From NCBI GenBank assembly GCA_030522415.1, contig CM060118.1, forward strand, positions 31,299,651 to 31,363,650: a stretch of DNA of 64,000 bases, written 5' to 3'. A program made the translations under genes and the position numbers. Shown piece after piece: positions 23,817 to 34,512 of the stretch. The notes under the pieces were generated by a model. It ran no database searches and was not told where the DNA came from. It worked only from the letters and a program-made list of their open reading frames with translations. The DNA comes from Channallabes apus (lineage: Eukaryota > Chordata > Actinopteri > Siluriformes > Clariidae). How positions within the stretch are numbered: position 1 is the stretch's first letter; the number at the start of each line of letters is the position of its first letter.

Positions 23817-24988
23817 TTTCAGCCCTGAGCTCGGAGTGCAAATACACCCCTCTCACACACGTGCAGAAAAACTGCAGAGAACTTGGGGTCCATTTTTAAT
23901 AAAGGCTCAGTCTTGGACTTGGGGAATAACAACTGGACACAAAGAGGAGTGTTCTGATTTGTGTCTTCTCTCTATGCCGGCGTCTGTGAGTCTGACGTGC
24001 ACAAACATCAGGCCTTAGCTGGCTTTAAGATAAATCAAGCGTGGGCACCGACCATCACAACGAGCAAGCAGGAAAGCACTATTTCACACCACTGGGGAGG
24101 TCCATGAACTGAGTATGAACACACACACACACACACTCTTGTGTGTAGCTTTTCCGCTGTGCCTGAACGGCAGTGTGTCAGCGTGGCGAATGTGACAGCG
24201 TGGGCTCTCGGCTGCTACACTGCAGCCTGCATGCAGCTTCGAACTGTTTAAAGCGTGTACAGACAGGTTTGCTTAAAGACATTAGACCGAACGGTCCAGC
24301 CAAGAGACACACAGTCGGGTGGGGGGTGGGAGAAAGAAAAACAGTGACAGAGTGAGAGATTGGCGCTGTTAACACTCGCTATTCAGATCAGACAGCCGAG
24401 ACGGATAGTAGCTTCGTTTACCCGGTATGTATCGTCGCTGATCACATTTCTAACCCTTGCACACATGGTTCTAAATCACAGAGCGCACCGAATATCAGCT
24501 CGAATATATTCTTAAGCATTTAATAAATCTGCAACACAAGCGCGCTGTTGATACAGCAATCCTGCGAAGCTATAATGCCTATAATGTTTCTTCAAACATT
24601 GACATCTGAGTACAGAATATACACTGCCAAACCTATAATCTGCACTGCTTCTTCCAAACGTAAGCTATTTTAAACCACAACATCATGGCAAATACATACC
24701 ATTTCCTTAAATAGTTATTGCATCAACATTGCCAAAGCATTTTATTAGTCTCGATAAGTGGACATTCATTCAGAGTTCACGCTCAGAGTGGTAACCTAAA
24801 GCATGCACGAAAGAGGAGACATGGTGAGCATGCATTAATATGATATACGTACATGCATCAACATCGTGACTGGGCAGATTAAAAGCGCCAACACTGTTGA
24901 GTGTCGATTCCCACATCCTACCATCTCCGCAAGTGGTCTGAACAAGCGAAGAACAGAAAATTGACCTTCAACTAGTAACAGATTATAA
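23817..24988. other. Intron 1 stretch
   Basis: Unassigned DNA with a short (CA)n at 24121-24136. Nothing else recognised. Confidence 0.45.
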
Positions 24989-25186
24989 CTAATAAACAGC
25001 GTTGGTGTAGCACCTTACAAAGGAACACGGTACAGTACTTGGATGACTTTTTTGATGTAACGAGTAATCTAACCCGTCAGGTGCGCTATTTAAGTACTCA
25101 GTTATTTAGCTACTTTTTGAAAAATGTAATCCGTTATTCAGACAATTTATGTATTCCGTGAGCCAGACAGCAGTCATTCCTAAACC

Positions 25187-25190
<4 letters not shown>

Positions 25191-25251
<61 letters not shown>
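25191..25251 (+). repeat. (GT)n(GA)n microsatellite
   Basis: GT from 25191 to 25237, then GA to 25251, uninterrupted. Confidence 0.97.
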
Positions 25252-25309
25252 TCATCCTACAAGCCCCGCCCCTAATAACCCACCCCCTCTGTTATTCCTG
25301 CTGTTATAC

Positions 25310-25437
25310 CCCTATCTCACCTATGCGAGGACCTACGCGCGGAAAGATGGAAACCTAATCACGGCGACAAAACTCGCGGTGAATCATGATGAACTGTACT
25401 TACGGCCACCGCGCGAAACCGCGTAGGTGAGATAGGG
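25310..25437. mobile_element. Short palindrome-ended element nested in the hAT element
   Basis: CCCTATCTCACCTATGCG at the left and the complement CGCGTAGGTGAGATAGGG at the right, with inner CGCGCGG/CCGCGCG also paired. At 128 bp it resembles a MITE. Target duplications are not clear. Confidence 0.65.
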
Positions 25438-25732
25438 CTATTAGTAGTTAACAGATTATGGGCCAAACGTCGCTGAGTGTTGATAGTAGAATAATTATAA
25501 AGGTCTTGACTAAAACAACATGCATGAGGAACCTCTGCAATGGAAAAGTACTTTTATCAGAAAGTAACGCTGTAATGTAACTGATTGCTTTTAAAAGACA
25601 GTAATTTTATAACGTAATTAGTTACTTTAAAAAGTAACGTCCCCCAACACTGTTAATAAACCATTTATAATCCAGCAAAGAGCATCTTTTCTGTACTGTA
25701 CACCATAATTATGCCACTGTAGAGCAGTCTTT

Positions 25733-25840
25733 GAGCACTGTCGCCTTGCACCTCCAGATTCCCCCCTCAGGTGTGTGTGCATGGAGTTTGTATGTTCTCC
25801 TAACGCTTGGTAGGTTTCTGGCTACACTGGTCTCTCATCC
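25733..25840 (+). repeat. Partial SINE family 1
   Basis: GCACTGTCGCCTTGCACCTC, then GTGTGCATGGAGTTTG and GCTTGGTAGGTTTC, follow the order of the intact SINE at 40930. Only the head and first body block remain. Confidence 0.65.
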
Positions 25841-26623
25841 CCCTTGTTACATACTTGGTTAAGGTAAGCGTTTATCAAATACAGGGTTTAAGGACCCGTA
25901 TACATCCTGACCAGAACAGGAAATTGTAGTTGTGTTTTTCGGCGTGCCTGTAGATGGCGATGATGAGAGCATGATGGCTTGTGACTGCTTGCTTTGCTCT
26001 TTTCTAAAAGATATACAGTAAGGATATTAGGCATCCTAGGAAATGATGAACCGTCGTGCTCTTTGTGACATGTTTGTGCAGATCTCATATGGTTCAAAAA
26101 GCAATATGAATGATGTTACGGTGTATTATACAGTATTTACAATGTGCCTCGTATAGTCTATGCTGCGACTCACGTGTCACTTTATCTACATATGTTTCGG
26201 TTCGTCTGTACGCGATGAGGAAAGTGCGGAAGAGGCTGATGAACTGGGGGGAAAAAAGGAGGGGATGTGGATGAGGGAGAGCGTCAGGCGATTGGAAGAT
26301 TAAAGAAGAGACGGAAGCAAAGCCTGGGGGGGGGGAAACGCAGGTCTGTTACAAAACAATGTGCTGGATTGTGCGCAGCAAACTGTCCAGCCTGCAACCT
26401 GGAGCTTTTAACTGTAACATTCAAATGAATGGTAAATGTTACCAGGATACACACGGGGACGCTGCCAAAACTCACAAGCTACATCAACACACACGCACAC
26501 ACACACTGCAACAGATGTTCCTGCACTGGTTACTCATTGACCAGCAGTTCCTATAACCGCCATGTTATTATGACAAAGAGAGGAAGTAACACCCGTCTTC
26601 ACTGGCCCATGAATTCACCGTCA

Positions 26624-26663
<40 letters not shown>

Positions 26664-26712
26664 CTGTTTCATATCCTCTGTACTAAGAGTCAGTCAGACA
26701 GCTCATGTTCAC

Positions 26713-26713
<1 letters not shown>

Positions 26714-26768
<55 letters not shown>
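26714..26768 (+). repeat. (CA)n microsatellite
   Basis: About 55 bp of CA, 50 bp downstream of a (GT)n tract at 26626-26662. The two are complementary and could pair as a hairpin. Confidence 0.97.
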
Positions 26769-26954
26769 AGGCTGGGGTAGGGGCGGGCAAGGTTGCAAAA
26801 TATCTTAATGACAAAACACCTGAAGCCGCTTTTCTCGCTCATGACACACGTATATGAAAATCTTAAAAGTTTCTCAATAAAAAAAAAATTTAAGATAGGA
26901 AGTCAATTACATTTTATATATATATATATACTGTATATATGTGAGTAACGTTAA

Positions 26955-26979
26955 AGGGTTAGGGTTAGGGGTTAGGGTT
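26955..26979 (+). repeat. Short telomere-like tract
   Basis: GGGTTAGGGTTAGGGG followed by TTAGGGTTT, three to four TTAGGG units. Confidence 0.8.
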
Positions 26980-27598
26980 TCTTTTTAAAGAAAAGTGACA
27001 TTTATCATGGAATTAGAGGGAAAGAGGGAGGGAAGAAAAAAACTTGAAGCACCAACAATATTTAATAAGAAAAAGAATGTGGAAAAATAAACTGTTTAAA
27101 TCATAATATCGACCTTCTGGTGTCCAATCAGCAGCGTCACTCTGCTATGAAGTCGTCCAGTCTGCTATGAATGAGACGCTACCGAGGACTTCGAATAGAG
27201 GAAGAGAAGTGGCTTCCCCCGAAGCCACACACACGCGCACAGAGAAACACACACACACACACTTGCCAACAGACAAAATTTGCTCGTGAAATGCTGAGAA
27301 ACGCAATGCAACGAGGAAAGAGTGTTACTCATATGAAACTTTTTCTTCCTGACCACACAAGTGTGCCCACACACACACACACACACACACACAAATATAT
27401 ATATATATATATGCATGCACAGAATTTAGACCACGACATAGCTGAAATAGCACAGCATAAGGAAGTACAGACCTCTCTCCGCTCCGTAATTAAGATTCAT
27501 AAGCTTGAAAACTTATGCGCAGACACACACGCAGCGACACAGACACACACGCAGCGACACAGACACACACACACCTCCCCCGAACCCGATTCTCTTAC

Positions 27599-27668
27599 CC
27601 GTGCAGTGGTTGTTCAGCACGACTGTAGAATTGCAAGCAGGAGCCACACTTGCTGAACCGTCCTCCAT
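27599..27668 (-). CDS. eml4: Candidate first coding exon of eml4
   Basis: An ATG at 27668 (minus strand) sits in a strong context, A at -3 and G at +4, and opens a 23-codon peptide beginning MEDGSASVAPACN. It ends at ACGG/GTAAGA, an excellent splice donor. The exon leaves one base, G; exon 2 begins AC, so the junction codon is GAC and the protein would read on into DDSISAAS. EML1 and EML4 both have a short first coding exon of about this length with an acidic junction; EML1 also starts MEDG. The reading frame stays open further upstream through CA/GT repeats, so the frame alone does not fix the start. The call rests on Kozak context, donor and phase. An alternative first exon elsewhere is possible. 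Confidence 0.68.
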
Positions 27669-27845
27669 ACTGCTCACGCAAACGAGTTCTGTGTGTGTGT
27701 GCGTGTGTGTGCTCGTGTACGTGTGTGTGATCTCCTTGCGGCTGCACGTCCTCGGTGTTAAGGTTCCCTTTCTCTTTCTAGCTTGTGCAAGCCCTGTTTC
27801 CTCTTTGCAAAGCTGTCCTTTTCTATAGAAGGTGTAGAAACGCTG

Positions 27846-27891
<46 letters not shown>

Positions 27892-28059
27892 CGACGCAGC
27901 ACTGCACACGTCTGCCCGCGCGCATAAAGCCTACAGAGTGAGTGAGGAAGAGAAGTGCGCGCGGCAAGAAGAGGAGGAGATAGAGGATAAAAAAAAGAAA
28001 ATCTTGGTTGGTTTAGGGAGTGGCCAAAACTCTGCTTTACTTTAACCTCTGCTGGTCTG

Positions 28060-28101
<42 letters not shown>

Positions 28102-28160
28102 GTGTGATTTTTACTCGAGAGAAAGAGGGAGAGACACACACACACACACACACACACAAC
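27669..28160 (-). promoter_or_regulatory. eml4: Candidate eml4 5' UTR and promoter-proximal region
   Basis: Sequence just upstream of the candidate start. It holds GT-rich sequence at 27690-27730, a pure (CT)n tract at 27848-27888 (GA on the sense strand), a short CpG-containing stretch at 27889-27965, and (CA)n tracts at 28060-28093 and 28135-28159. No clear TATA box or transcription start can be assigned. The promoter role is inferred only from its position. Confidence 0.35.
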
Positions 28161-28904
28161 TATCACATACTAACACAATAAAAACTGAGGACCAGACAAA
28201 ATTTGCAAGCACAATTAGAATAAACTAAATAACACAAAAACTCTGAATGAACTGTTGAAGCTATCGGGATACAGTAGATACAGTAGATACAGTAGATACA
28301 GTAGATACAGTAGATAGTCTGATGCCGTGTTATCTGGCCCCTAACTCATTCTCAGAACACGTTGACGGACCCAAAGCTCAAACGCCTTGACTCGAGACTG
28401 AAGTACACACTCAGCAGTGCACACTCAGCAGTGCACACTCAATAACAACAGACAGAGCTGCACTTTCTTACTCATCACTTTTGCACAGAATTCGTCACCA
28501 AATTCAATTTAAAAAAATGTCGTCCGTGAATTTAATTGCCTCCCAGACCCAGACAAACTGCCCCAACTACCGGGGGAGCACAGAGACAGCTGCATGTTAC
28601 TGTAGCAGCACAGGACAGGACACACACCTGCCACCAGGTGAGGGGCAGTGAGTGACCACATCGTTATATATATTATAAATATTATTAATATTATTATTAG
28701 TAGTAGTAGTAGTAGTATTAACTACCCCTTGCTTTCCTTCTTTTTCAATAGTATTCACTATCGTCACTTCATCTTTGACTGTAGAGGTAAATGTGTATAT
28801 TATTTTTTTATGTTCCATATAGTTATTTATTATTATTTCTACCTAATACAATTTCACTTCATTTAATATTTTTTAAATGTTCCCTTTTTATTTCTTTTTT
28901 TTTA
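28161..28904. other. Upstream intergenic stretch
   Basis: Minisatellite at 28271-28315 and trinucleotide AT-rich tracts (ATT, AGT) at 28665-28715. No gene seen. Confidence 0.5.
28271..28315 (+). repeat. Five-unit 9-bp minisatellite
   Basis: Five perfect tandem copies of ACAGTAGAT. Confidence 0.97.
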
Positions 28905-29150
28905 TTCCTGTTGTGCTTGGTGGGTTTTCCTCTGGGTACTCCAGTTTCCTCCCACAGTCCAAAGATATGCAGGTCGGGTTGCGTTCCCAATTTGCCCATA
29001 GTGTATGAATGACCATGTGAGTGTGCGCGTGCCCTGCGGTGGATTGGCACCCTGTCCAGAGTGTACACTGCCTCGTGCCCTAAGCTTCCTCAGGCTCCAG
29101 GTACCCGCGACCCTGAATGCAGGATAAAGCGGTATAGACGATGAGTGAGC
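28905..29150 (+). repeat. SINE family 1, 5'-truncated body
   Basis: Begins at GTGCTTGGTGGGTTTTCCTC and runs through TCCCACAGTCCAAAGATATG, GGATTGGCACCCTGTCC and GGATAAAGCGGTATAGACG. Compared with 40930-41235, the tRNA head is missing. Confidence 0.85.
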
Positions 29151-29155
29151 GAGTG

Positions 29156-29343
29156 TTACATTTACATTTAGGCATTTGGCAGACGCTCTTATCCAGAGCG
29201 ACTTACATTACACATCTGAGCAGTTGAGGGTTAAGGGCCTTGCTCAAGGGCCCAACAGTGGCAACTTGGTGGTTGTGGGGTTTGAACCCGGGATCTTCCG
29301 AACCGTAGTCCAATGCCTTAACCACTGAGCTACACCTGGCCCC
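29156..29343 (-). repeat. tRNA-derived SINE family 2
   Basis: Read on the minus strand, the head has box A (TAGCTCAGTGG) and box B (GGTTCAAACCC). It ends with the conserved tail GTCGCTCTGGATAAGAGCG and CATTTGGCAGACG complement. Transcription by Pol III and mobilisation by a partner LINE are family knowledge. It abuts a SINE family 1 copy. The copies at 44609 and 61640 are in the same orientation. Confidence 0.9.
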
Positions 29344-29346
29344 ATT

Positions 29347-29397
29347 GAGAAGTCAGAAGAGTGTTATCTTGTTAAGAGTGTTATCTTCTGACTTCTT
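29347..29397. repeat. Hairpin-forming inverted repeat
   Basis: GAAGTCAGAAGA and its exact complement TCTTCTGACTTC are separated by a loop that contains two copies of AGAGTGTTATCTT. Confidence 0.8.
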
Positions 29398-29532
29398 TAC
29401 GAATGGCCATATTTGTCAGGCATAAAAGATCTTAAATCTTGAGAAAGAGAGAGAAAGAGGGAGAGAGCGAGAGCGAGGGAGAGGGGTGAGCGCAGAAAAT
29501 GTGGGAAACCACATGGAGGTGTCAAAGTCTTG

Positions 29533-29584
<52 letters not shown>

Positions 29585-29986
29585 GTGCACAAAAGCCCAC
29601 AACTGTAAATCAGTTTAGAAGAGATGTGCTGACTGCATGTTAAACTGTGCTAGTAAAACTGACCAGGAACAACCTTAACGACTTACTCAATGCAAACCGC
29701 TCAGTTTCACACTGTACTAACGAATCTACTACGCTGCAGTCTATATTACTGCATACTGACTCTTCTAATGTAGTTACTTCTGAATTAATAAAACTACCGT
29801 TGCCACTTTTAACTAATGACGTGTAAATGAAGTAAATCAAGGAAGTAAATTCCTTTCGTGTTTTTTGGTTTTATCTAGGCGAACAGGAAATAACTGGGCA
29901 AATGAGCTCATTAAGCGGATGTTTGACAAATTTTATTAAATCACCTCGAAAGTATTTCAAATGAACAAATACTTAAGTTATTGACA
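29398..29986. other. Upstream intergenic stretch
   Basis: Purine-rich (GAGA)n at 29440-29490 and (CA)n at 29534-29582. Otherwise unassigned. Confidence 0.5.
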
Positions 29987-29994
29987 CACCCTAC

Positions 29995-31048
29995 TAGGGC
30001 TGCACGATACATAAAAAAAAATATCGTTATTGCGATAATGGCATGCGCGATAACCATATCGCAAGGAGTTGCGATAAATACTTTATTTGCCAAGCGTTTG
30101 TGTGTCCAAATTTGACCAATCAGATGGGCCCTTACTATGTTTATACCCGCTTATATATATATATTATATTATATTATATTATATTATATATATTATTTAT
30201 ATCTTTATACTTCATTCTGTCGAGAACTAACCCAAACGCGGAAGCAATCCAGTATGCAGGATAACCGCGCGAATTAGTTCAAAGACTCTCACAGAAGGGG
30301 AGCAAGGGAAAAACACACATTTAACCCGCGTCCTATAAACACACACTCGAATCTGAACCGACATGCGCGAACTCAGTGACTAAGCTGTATGCACTAGTTT
30401 GTTTACTCCTCTTATACTTCCGGGTTCGCGCCCGCATTACTTCCGGGTCCTAGTGCCGGTCGCGGAGCGAGTGTGTCTGTGTGTGTGTGTGTGTGTGTGC
30501 GCGTGCGCGTGTGTGTGTGTGCGTGCGTGTGTGCGTGCGTGTGACAAATAGTATTATTTAAATTACATTTTTGTTTAATAATATTTATTTTTATTTAAAA
30601 AAAAAACAGGCAAGCCAAAGAGAATATTTAGTTTAAAAGATGCTCTTGTTTTAAGACACTATTGATGAGTGTATGGTTACACGTAAATATAAAGTCATGT
30701 TTGAAAGTAATTCATAGTGTGTTGGCAGGTTTATAGTAACAGCAAACCAGAAGTCAGAATATCTGCTGAGGGGTTTAAGTCATTCATAGTGTTTTGAAGT
30801 CTAAATATTTGCAACTTCCTTGACATATAGTTTCTTTTTAGCCTGAATTAGATTTAATTACATCAGACGAATATCTATTACCTGTTTATTTTAGTATCAT
30901 CATTACATATAAATAATTAAAAAAAATAGGCAATAATAATAATAATAAAAAAATGCATTTCTTTAGGGAAATGTTACATCGCAAGAAATATCGTTATCGC
31001 AATATTCAACAACAATATCGCATATTTTCCTAATATCGTGCAGCCCTA
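29995..31048 (-). mobile_element. hAT element, GCTGCACGATA family, copy 2
   Basis: Perfect 8-bp duplication CACCCTAC on both sides (29987-29994 and 31049-31056). The ends TAGGGCTGCACGATAC and ATATCGTGCAGCCCTA are inverted. The GC-rich core (30410-30472) has two ACTTCCGGG sites 23 bp apart. A (GT/GC)n tract lies at 30472-30543. It has no coding capacity. The perfect duplication makes it the best-defined copy of this family here. Confidence 0.95.
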
Positions 31049-31197
31049 CACCCTACATACATTCCCAACTGTGCATAAATTACTTGTAATGAATAGCAGA
31101 ATTGTGTAGTTTAATTATTGGACAGGTCCATACTACATACTTGATTTTTATTCAATTAATTATGCAGCACTAGTAATCGGTTTTCTTTATTTTTATC

Positions 31198-31538
31198 ATC
31201 TCACTCTCATTAACTGTCTGTTCCGCTTTATCCTGTACGTAGGTCACGGGGGGCCTGTACGAGGAGACTTACTGTAGGGCATGAGGCGGGGAACACCCAG
31301 GACAGGGTGTCAACTCATCACACACACTCATTCACACACTACAAGCAATTTGGGAACGCCAGTTAACTGAATCTGGTTTCTTTCCATAGTCTAAAGGCAT
31401 GCAGAGAATGCGGAGGGAACCCAGCAAACATGGGGAAAACACGCAAACTCCTTACACACAAACACGAGGTGGGAATCTGGGAACCCGGACCCTGGAGGTG
31501 CAAGGCGACAGTGCTAACTACTAAGCCACAGTGCTGTC
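31198..31538 (-). repeat. SINE family 1, nearly full length
   Basis: On the minus strand: GTGGCTTAGTAGTTAGCAC (box A region), CTTGCACCTCCAGGGTCC, then the body, ending with GGATAAAGCGGAACAGAC. Box B has been altered (GGTTCCCAGATTCCC). Confidence 0.85.
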
Positions 31539-32825
31539 TTTATTTTCATCGATCACGTTTCTGTTGCTCCACTCGGGAGCCGATGCGTAATCGGCATAAA
31601 ATCAGAAGCTGCTACTGGTCACCAGTCTCGACTGATCAAACCTGAACACTGGCCGATAGAACTGCAAACACACAGTTAAGCGACAGCTCATGTCCAGGGT
31701 TACGTTGTATGTCACATAGACTACGTGTCATATGGTAGCAAGTTTACATACATACATAATTAGTGTTACACTTCATTGTTCCAACTGCAATGTCTTCAGA
31801 AACGGGAGTAAATATCGTTTATAATTTAATAGATTGGCGTTCCAAAAACATGAAAGCTGCCTTTTTATTTTTATTAGATAATGTTAGTTAGCAACACAGC
31901 TGGATTCAATATGGCGCTGAAAGGCTACTTGCAACTTTTAAGCTGGACTGTTTTTTTTTTTTTTTTTTTGCATGTAAGTCAGTGTGCATGAGTTGGTGGC
32001 GTGAGTGAATAAACAATATAAATTACATTTAAATAGAAATAAACAATATAAACAATATATTTAAATACAATAACTTTAAACACTTTAATGCGTAACATTA
32101 GTAAAGTTTCTAGTCCAACAGACGATTACATAATAAATACAGATGCAACATTCCTCATTTACCTTGCTAAATTAATTGCTAAAATAATTCATGCTCACTG
32201 TCAAAATCAAATCAATCATAGATGTCTCATACATAGGGTTTACACCTATAATTGATTGATACTGTATATGTATACCATAATTAAACACCAGAGCTGTCTG
32301 CCTGTAAATCGGGTAAAGTTTATCAATTATTAATTAATGTTGAAAGGTTTGCAATGGGTCATGTATGTTTCATGTACATTGCTGAGTATGTTGCAGAGGG
32401 TTGGCTTCACCTAGGATGAGGGGCCAGTTTATTAGGGCACAGAATCTCTAGCTAGGTGCAGTACATTCCGCCCACACATTGTTTTTTTTTTTTGCTGGAT
32501 TTAATATGGCATTTTAATGTCTATATTTTCTTGGTTTTAATTACACATTGTAACACATGTGATTGTGGTATAATAGTGTTATTTATTATTAATAGGTATT
32601 AATGTGATTATATAAACAGTACAAAAGTTATATGGGTAAAACTAACTTGTATGCAGCATTAACGGGATACTTGGTCAATGCTTTTATATTGATTATTACA
32701 ATGAGTTTATGTATGTACTTTTCACCGTCCATCCTTTCGTTATTATTATATAAAAAATATTTGGCATCTTTCTCAAAACCCTTTAATTTCATGTGGCTTA
32801 TATCATGATTAATATTCATCTCATT

Positions 32826-32827
<2 letters not shown>
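31539..32827. other. Upstream intergenic stretch
   Basis: AT-rich with poly-T at 31951-31969 and a repeated AAACAATATAAA motif near 32010-32060. No gene or recognised transposon end. Confidence 0.45.

Positions 32828-32828
<1 letters not shown>

Positions 32829-32884
<56 letters not shown>
32829..32884 (+). repeat. (TA)n(CA)n microsatellite
   Basis: About 46 bp of TA followed by a short CA run. Confidence 0.97.
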
Positions 32885-32921
32885 TATACATACATACATA
32901 CATATACACACACACACTGTA

Positions 32922-33216
32922 TAGTGGATCCTTGGATTGCGAGTAACCAGGTTTGGCGCTTGTGCGCGCGCGCACGTGAGTGAAAGTCATCCTACACAGC
33001 AATCACTCTGGTCTCAATCACTACAGCCACGATTCTTTTCAAAAGGTAAAGTGCAGGTTAATTAGTTTTATTTTCACAATTATTTTTATATGAATATTTT
33101 TGGGTCGTCGGAGTTTCCATTATTTCTTATGTGAGAAATTCGCTTTGATATACGAGTGTTTTGATATACAACCATGCTTCCAGAACAAATTATGCCCGCA
33201 ATCCAAGGTTCCACTG
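32922..33216. mobile_element. MITE with TA-type insertion, about 295 bp
   Basis: The left end TAGTGGATCCTTGGATTGCG and the right end CGCAATCCAAGGTTCCACTG are inverted. Insertion after TA at 32920-32921 suggests Tc1/mariner-type mobilisation. Subterminal GTGTTTTGATATACAACCAT also occurs in the split copy at 39690-40168. Confidence 0.85.
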
Positions 33217-33397
33217 TCTTTATTTATAATTTTTTTTTGAAGCAATGGTCATCTTCCACATGATTAAAACACGATTTTTTTGGACTGTATGCTCCTCACA
33301 ATTTGAGGATTTTGCTATTGCAACTACATATCTACTATATTTGCCTTGCTGCAGGATGTATGAAATGTCTTTCAGAATCAATAGTGTGTATGTTAAT

Positions 33398-34504
33398 TAG
33401 GGCTGCACGATATATCGAAAAATATCGTTATCGCGATAATGGCATGCACGATAAATACTTTATTTGCCAAGCATTTGTGTGTCCAAATTTGACCAATCAG
33501 ATGGGCCCTTACTATGTTTATACCAGCTTATATCTTTATATATATATGTATATATGTACATATATATTATTTATATCTTTATACTTCATTCTGTCGCGAA
33601 CTAACCCCGAATGATCAGAAGACTTAGCGATTAGCCGTTAGCCGCGATTAGCCGTTAGCCGCGATTAGCCGTTAGCCGCGATTAGCCGTTAGCCCTTTAT
33701 AGACGGTAAGCCCAAACGCGGAAGCAAGCGAGTAGGCAGGATAACCACGCGAATTAATTTAAGGACTCTCACAGAAGGGGAGCAAGAGAAAAACACACAT
33801 TTAACCCGCGTCCTATAAACACACACTCGAATCAGAAAGTAAACAATCTGAACCGACATGGCGAACTCAGTGACTAAGCTTTATGCAATGCTTTGTTTAC
33901 TCCTCTTATACTTCCGGGTTCGCGCCCGCATTACTTCCGGGTCCTAGTGCCGGTCGCGGAGCGAGTGTGTGTGTGTGTGCGTGCGTGTGTGACAAATAGT
34001 ATTTTTTATTACATTTTTTTTAATAATATTTATTTTTATTTAAAAAAAAAACAAAAAACAGGCAAGCCAAAAAGAATATTTAGTTTAAAAGATGCTCTTG
34101 TTTTAAGACACTATTGATGAGTGTACGGTTACACGTAAATAAACAGTCATGTTTGAAAGTAATTCATATTGTGTTGGCAGGTTTATAGTAACAGCAAACC
34201 AGAAGTCAGAATATCTGCTGAGGGGTTTAAGTCATTCATAGTGTTTTGAAGTTTAAATATTTGCAACCTCCTTGACATATAGTTTCTTTTTAGCCTGAAT
34301 TAGATTTAATTACATCAGACGAATATCTATTACCTGTTTATTTTAGTATCATCATTACATATGAATAAATAATTTTAAAAAATAGGCAATAATAATAATA
34401 ATTTAAAAATGCATTTCTCTAGGGAAATGTTATATCGCAAGAAATATCGTTATCGCAGTCTTCAACAACAATATCGCATATTTTCCTAATATCGTGCAGC
34501 CCTA
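33398..34504 (-). mobile_element. hAT element, GCTGCACGATA family, copy 3
   Basis: Flanks ATGTTAAT and ATTTTAAT (7 of 8). The ends TAGGGCTGCACGATATATCG and CTAATATCGTGCAGCCCTA are inverted. The core at 33903-33966 has two ACTTCCGGG sites. It contains a 17-bp tandem expansion (33627-33694) absent from the other copies. Confidence 0.94.
33627..33694 (+). repeat. Four-unit 17-bp minisatellite inside hAT copy 3
   Basis: Four perfect tandem units of GCGATTAGCCGTTAGCC. The sister copy at 22383 has a single diverged unit at this place (near 23170-23190, opposite strand). Confidence 0.95.
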
Positions 34505-34512
34505 ATTTTAAT

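Larger units (their letters stand above)
24997..25652. mobile_element. hAT-type element with CAGTGTTGG ends
   Basis: The left end CAGCGTTGG and the right end CCCCCAACACTG are inverted. Flanks CTAATAAA and TTAATAAA (7 of 8) fit a hAT duplication. Interior blocks (AAAGTAACG, GTAACTGATTGC, AGTTACTTT) are typical of this common fish repeat. It now contains (GT)n/(GA)n at 25191-25251 and a small palindromic element at 25310-25437. Confidence 0.8.
25661..27590. other. Intron 1 next to candidate exon 1
   Basis: Contains a partial SINE at 25733-25840, dense (GT)n and (CA)n tracts (26626-26662, 26714-26768, 27369-27393), (TA)n at 27395-27412, a telomere-like tract at 26955-26979, and a duplicated CA-rich block GCAGCGACACAGACACACAC at 27530-27570. 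No coding exon. Confidence 0.5.
7786..27598 (-). other. eml4: eml4 intron 1 (if exon 1 call is right)
   Basis: About 19.8 kb between the candidate exon 1 and exon 2. It carries SINE relics, several hAT elements (11.7, 18.1, 22.3 and 25.0 kb), Tc1 remnants (12.9, 14.6 and 17.2 kb) and many dinucleotide tracts. The donor GTAAGA is at 27598 and the acceptor CAG at 7786-7788. Confidence 0.65.

Noticed and set aside
26955..26979. Chromosome end
   Set aside because: Only three to four telomere units, flanked by ordinary intronic sequence on both sides.
27513..28166. 217-codon minus-strand frame over the candidate eml4 exon 1
   Set aside because: Most of it is CA, GA and GT repeat translation. Only the 23 codons before the GTAAGA donor have support; the rest is promoter/UTR and intron.
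28271..28315. CRISPR-like array
   Set aside because: It is a perfect 9-bp tandem minisatellite without spacers, in a vertebrate genome. No CRISPR array is present in the window.
33627..33694. Repeat array as regulatory operator set
   Set aside because: Simple 17-bp tandem expansion inside a transposon; no evidence of binding sites.
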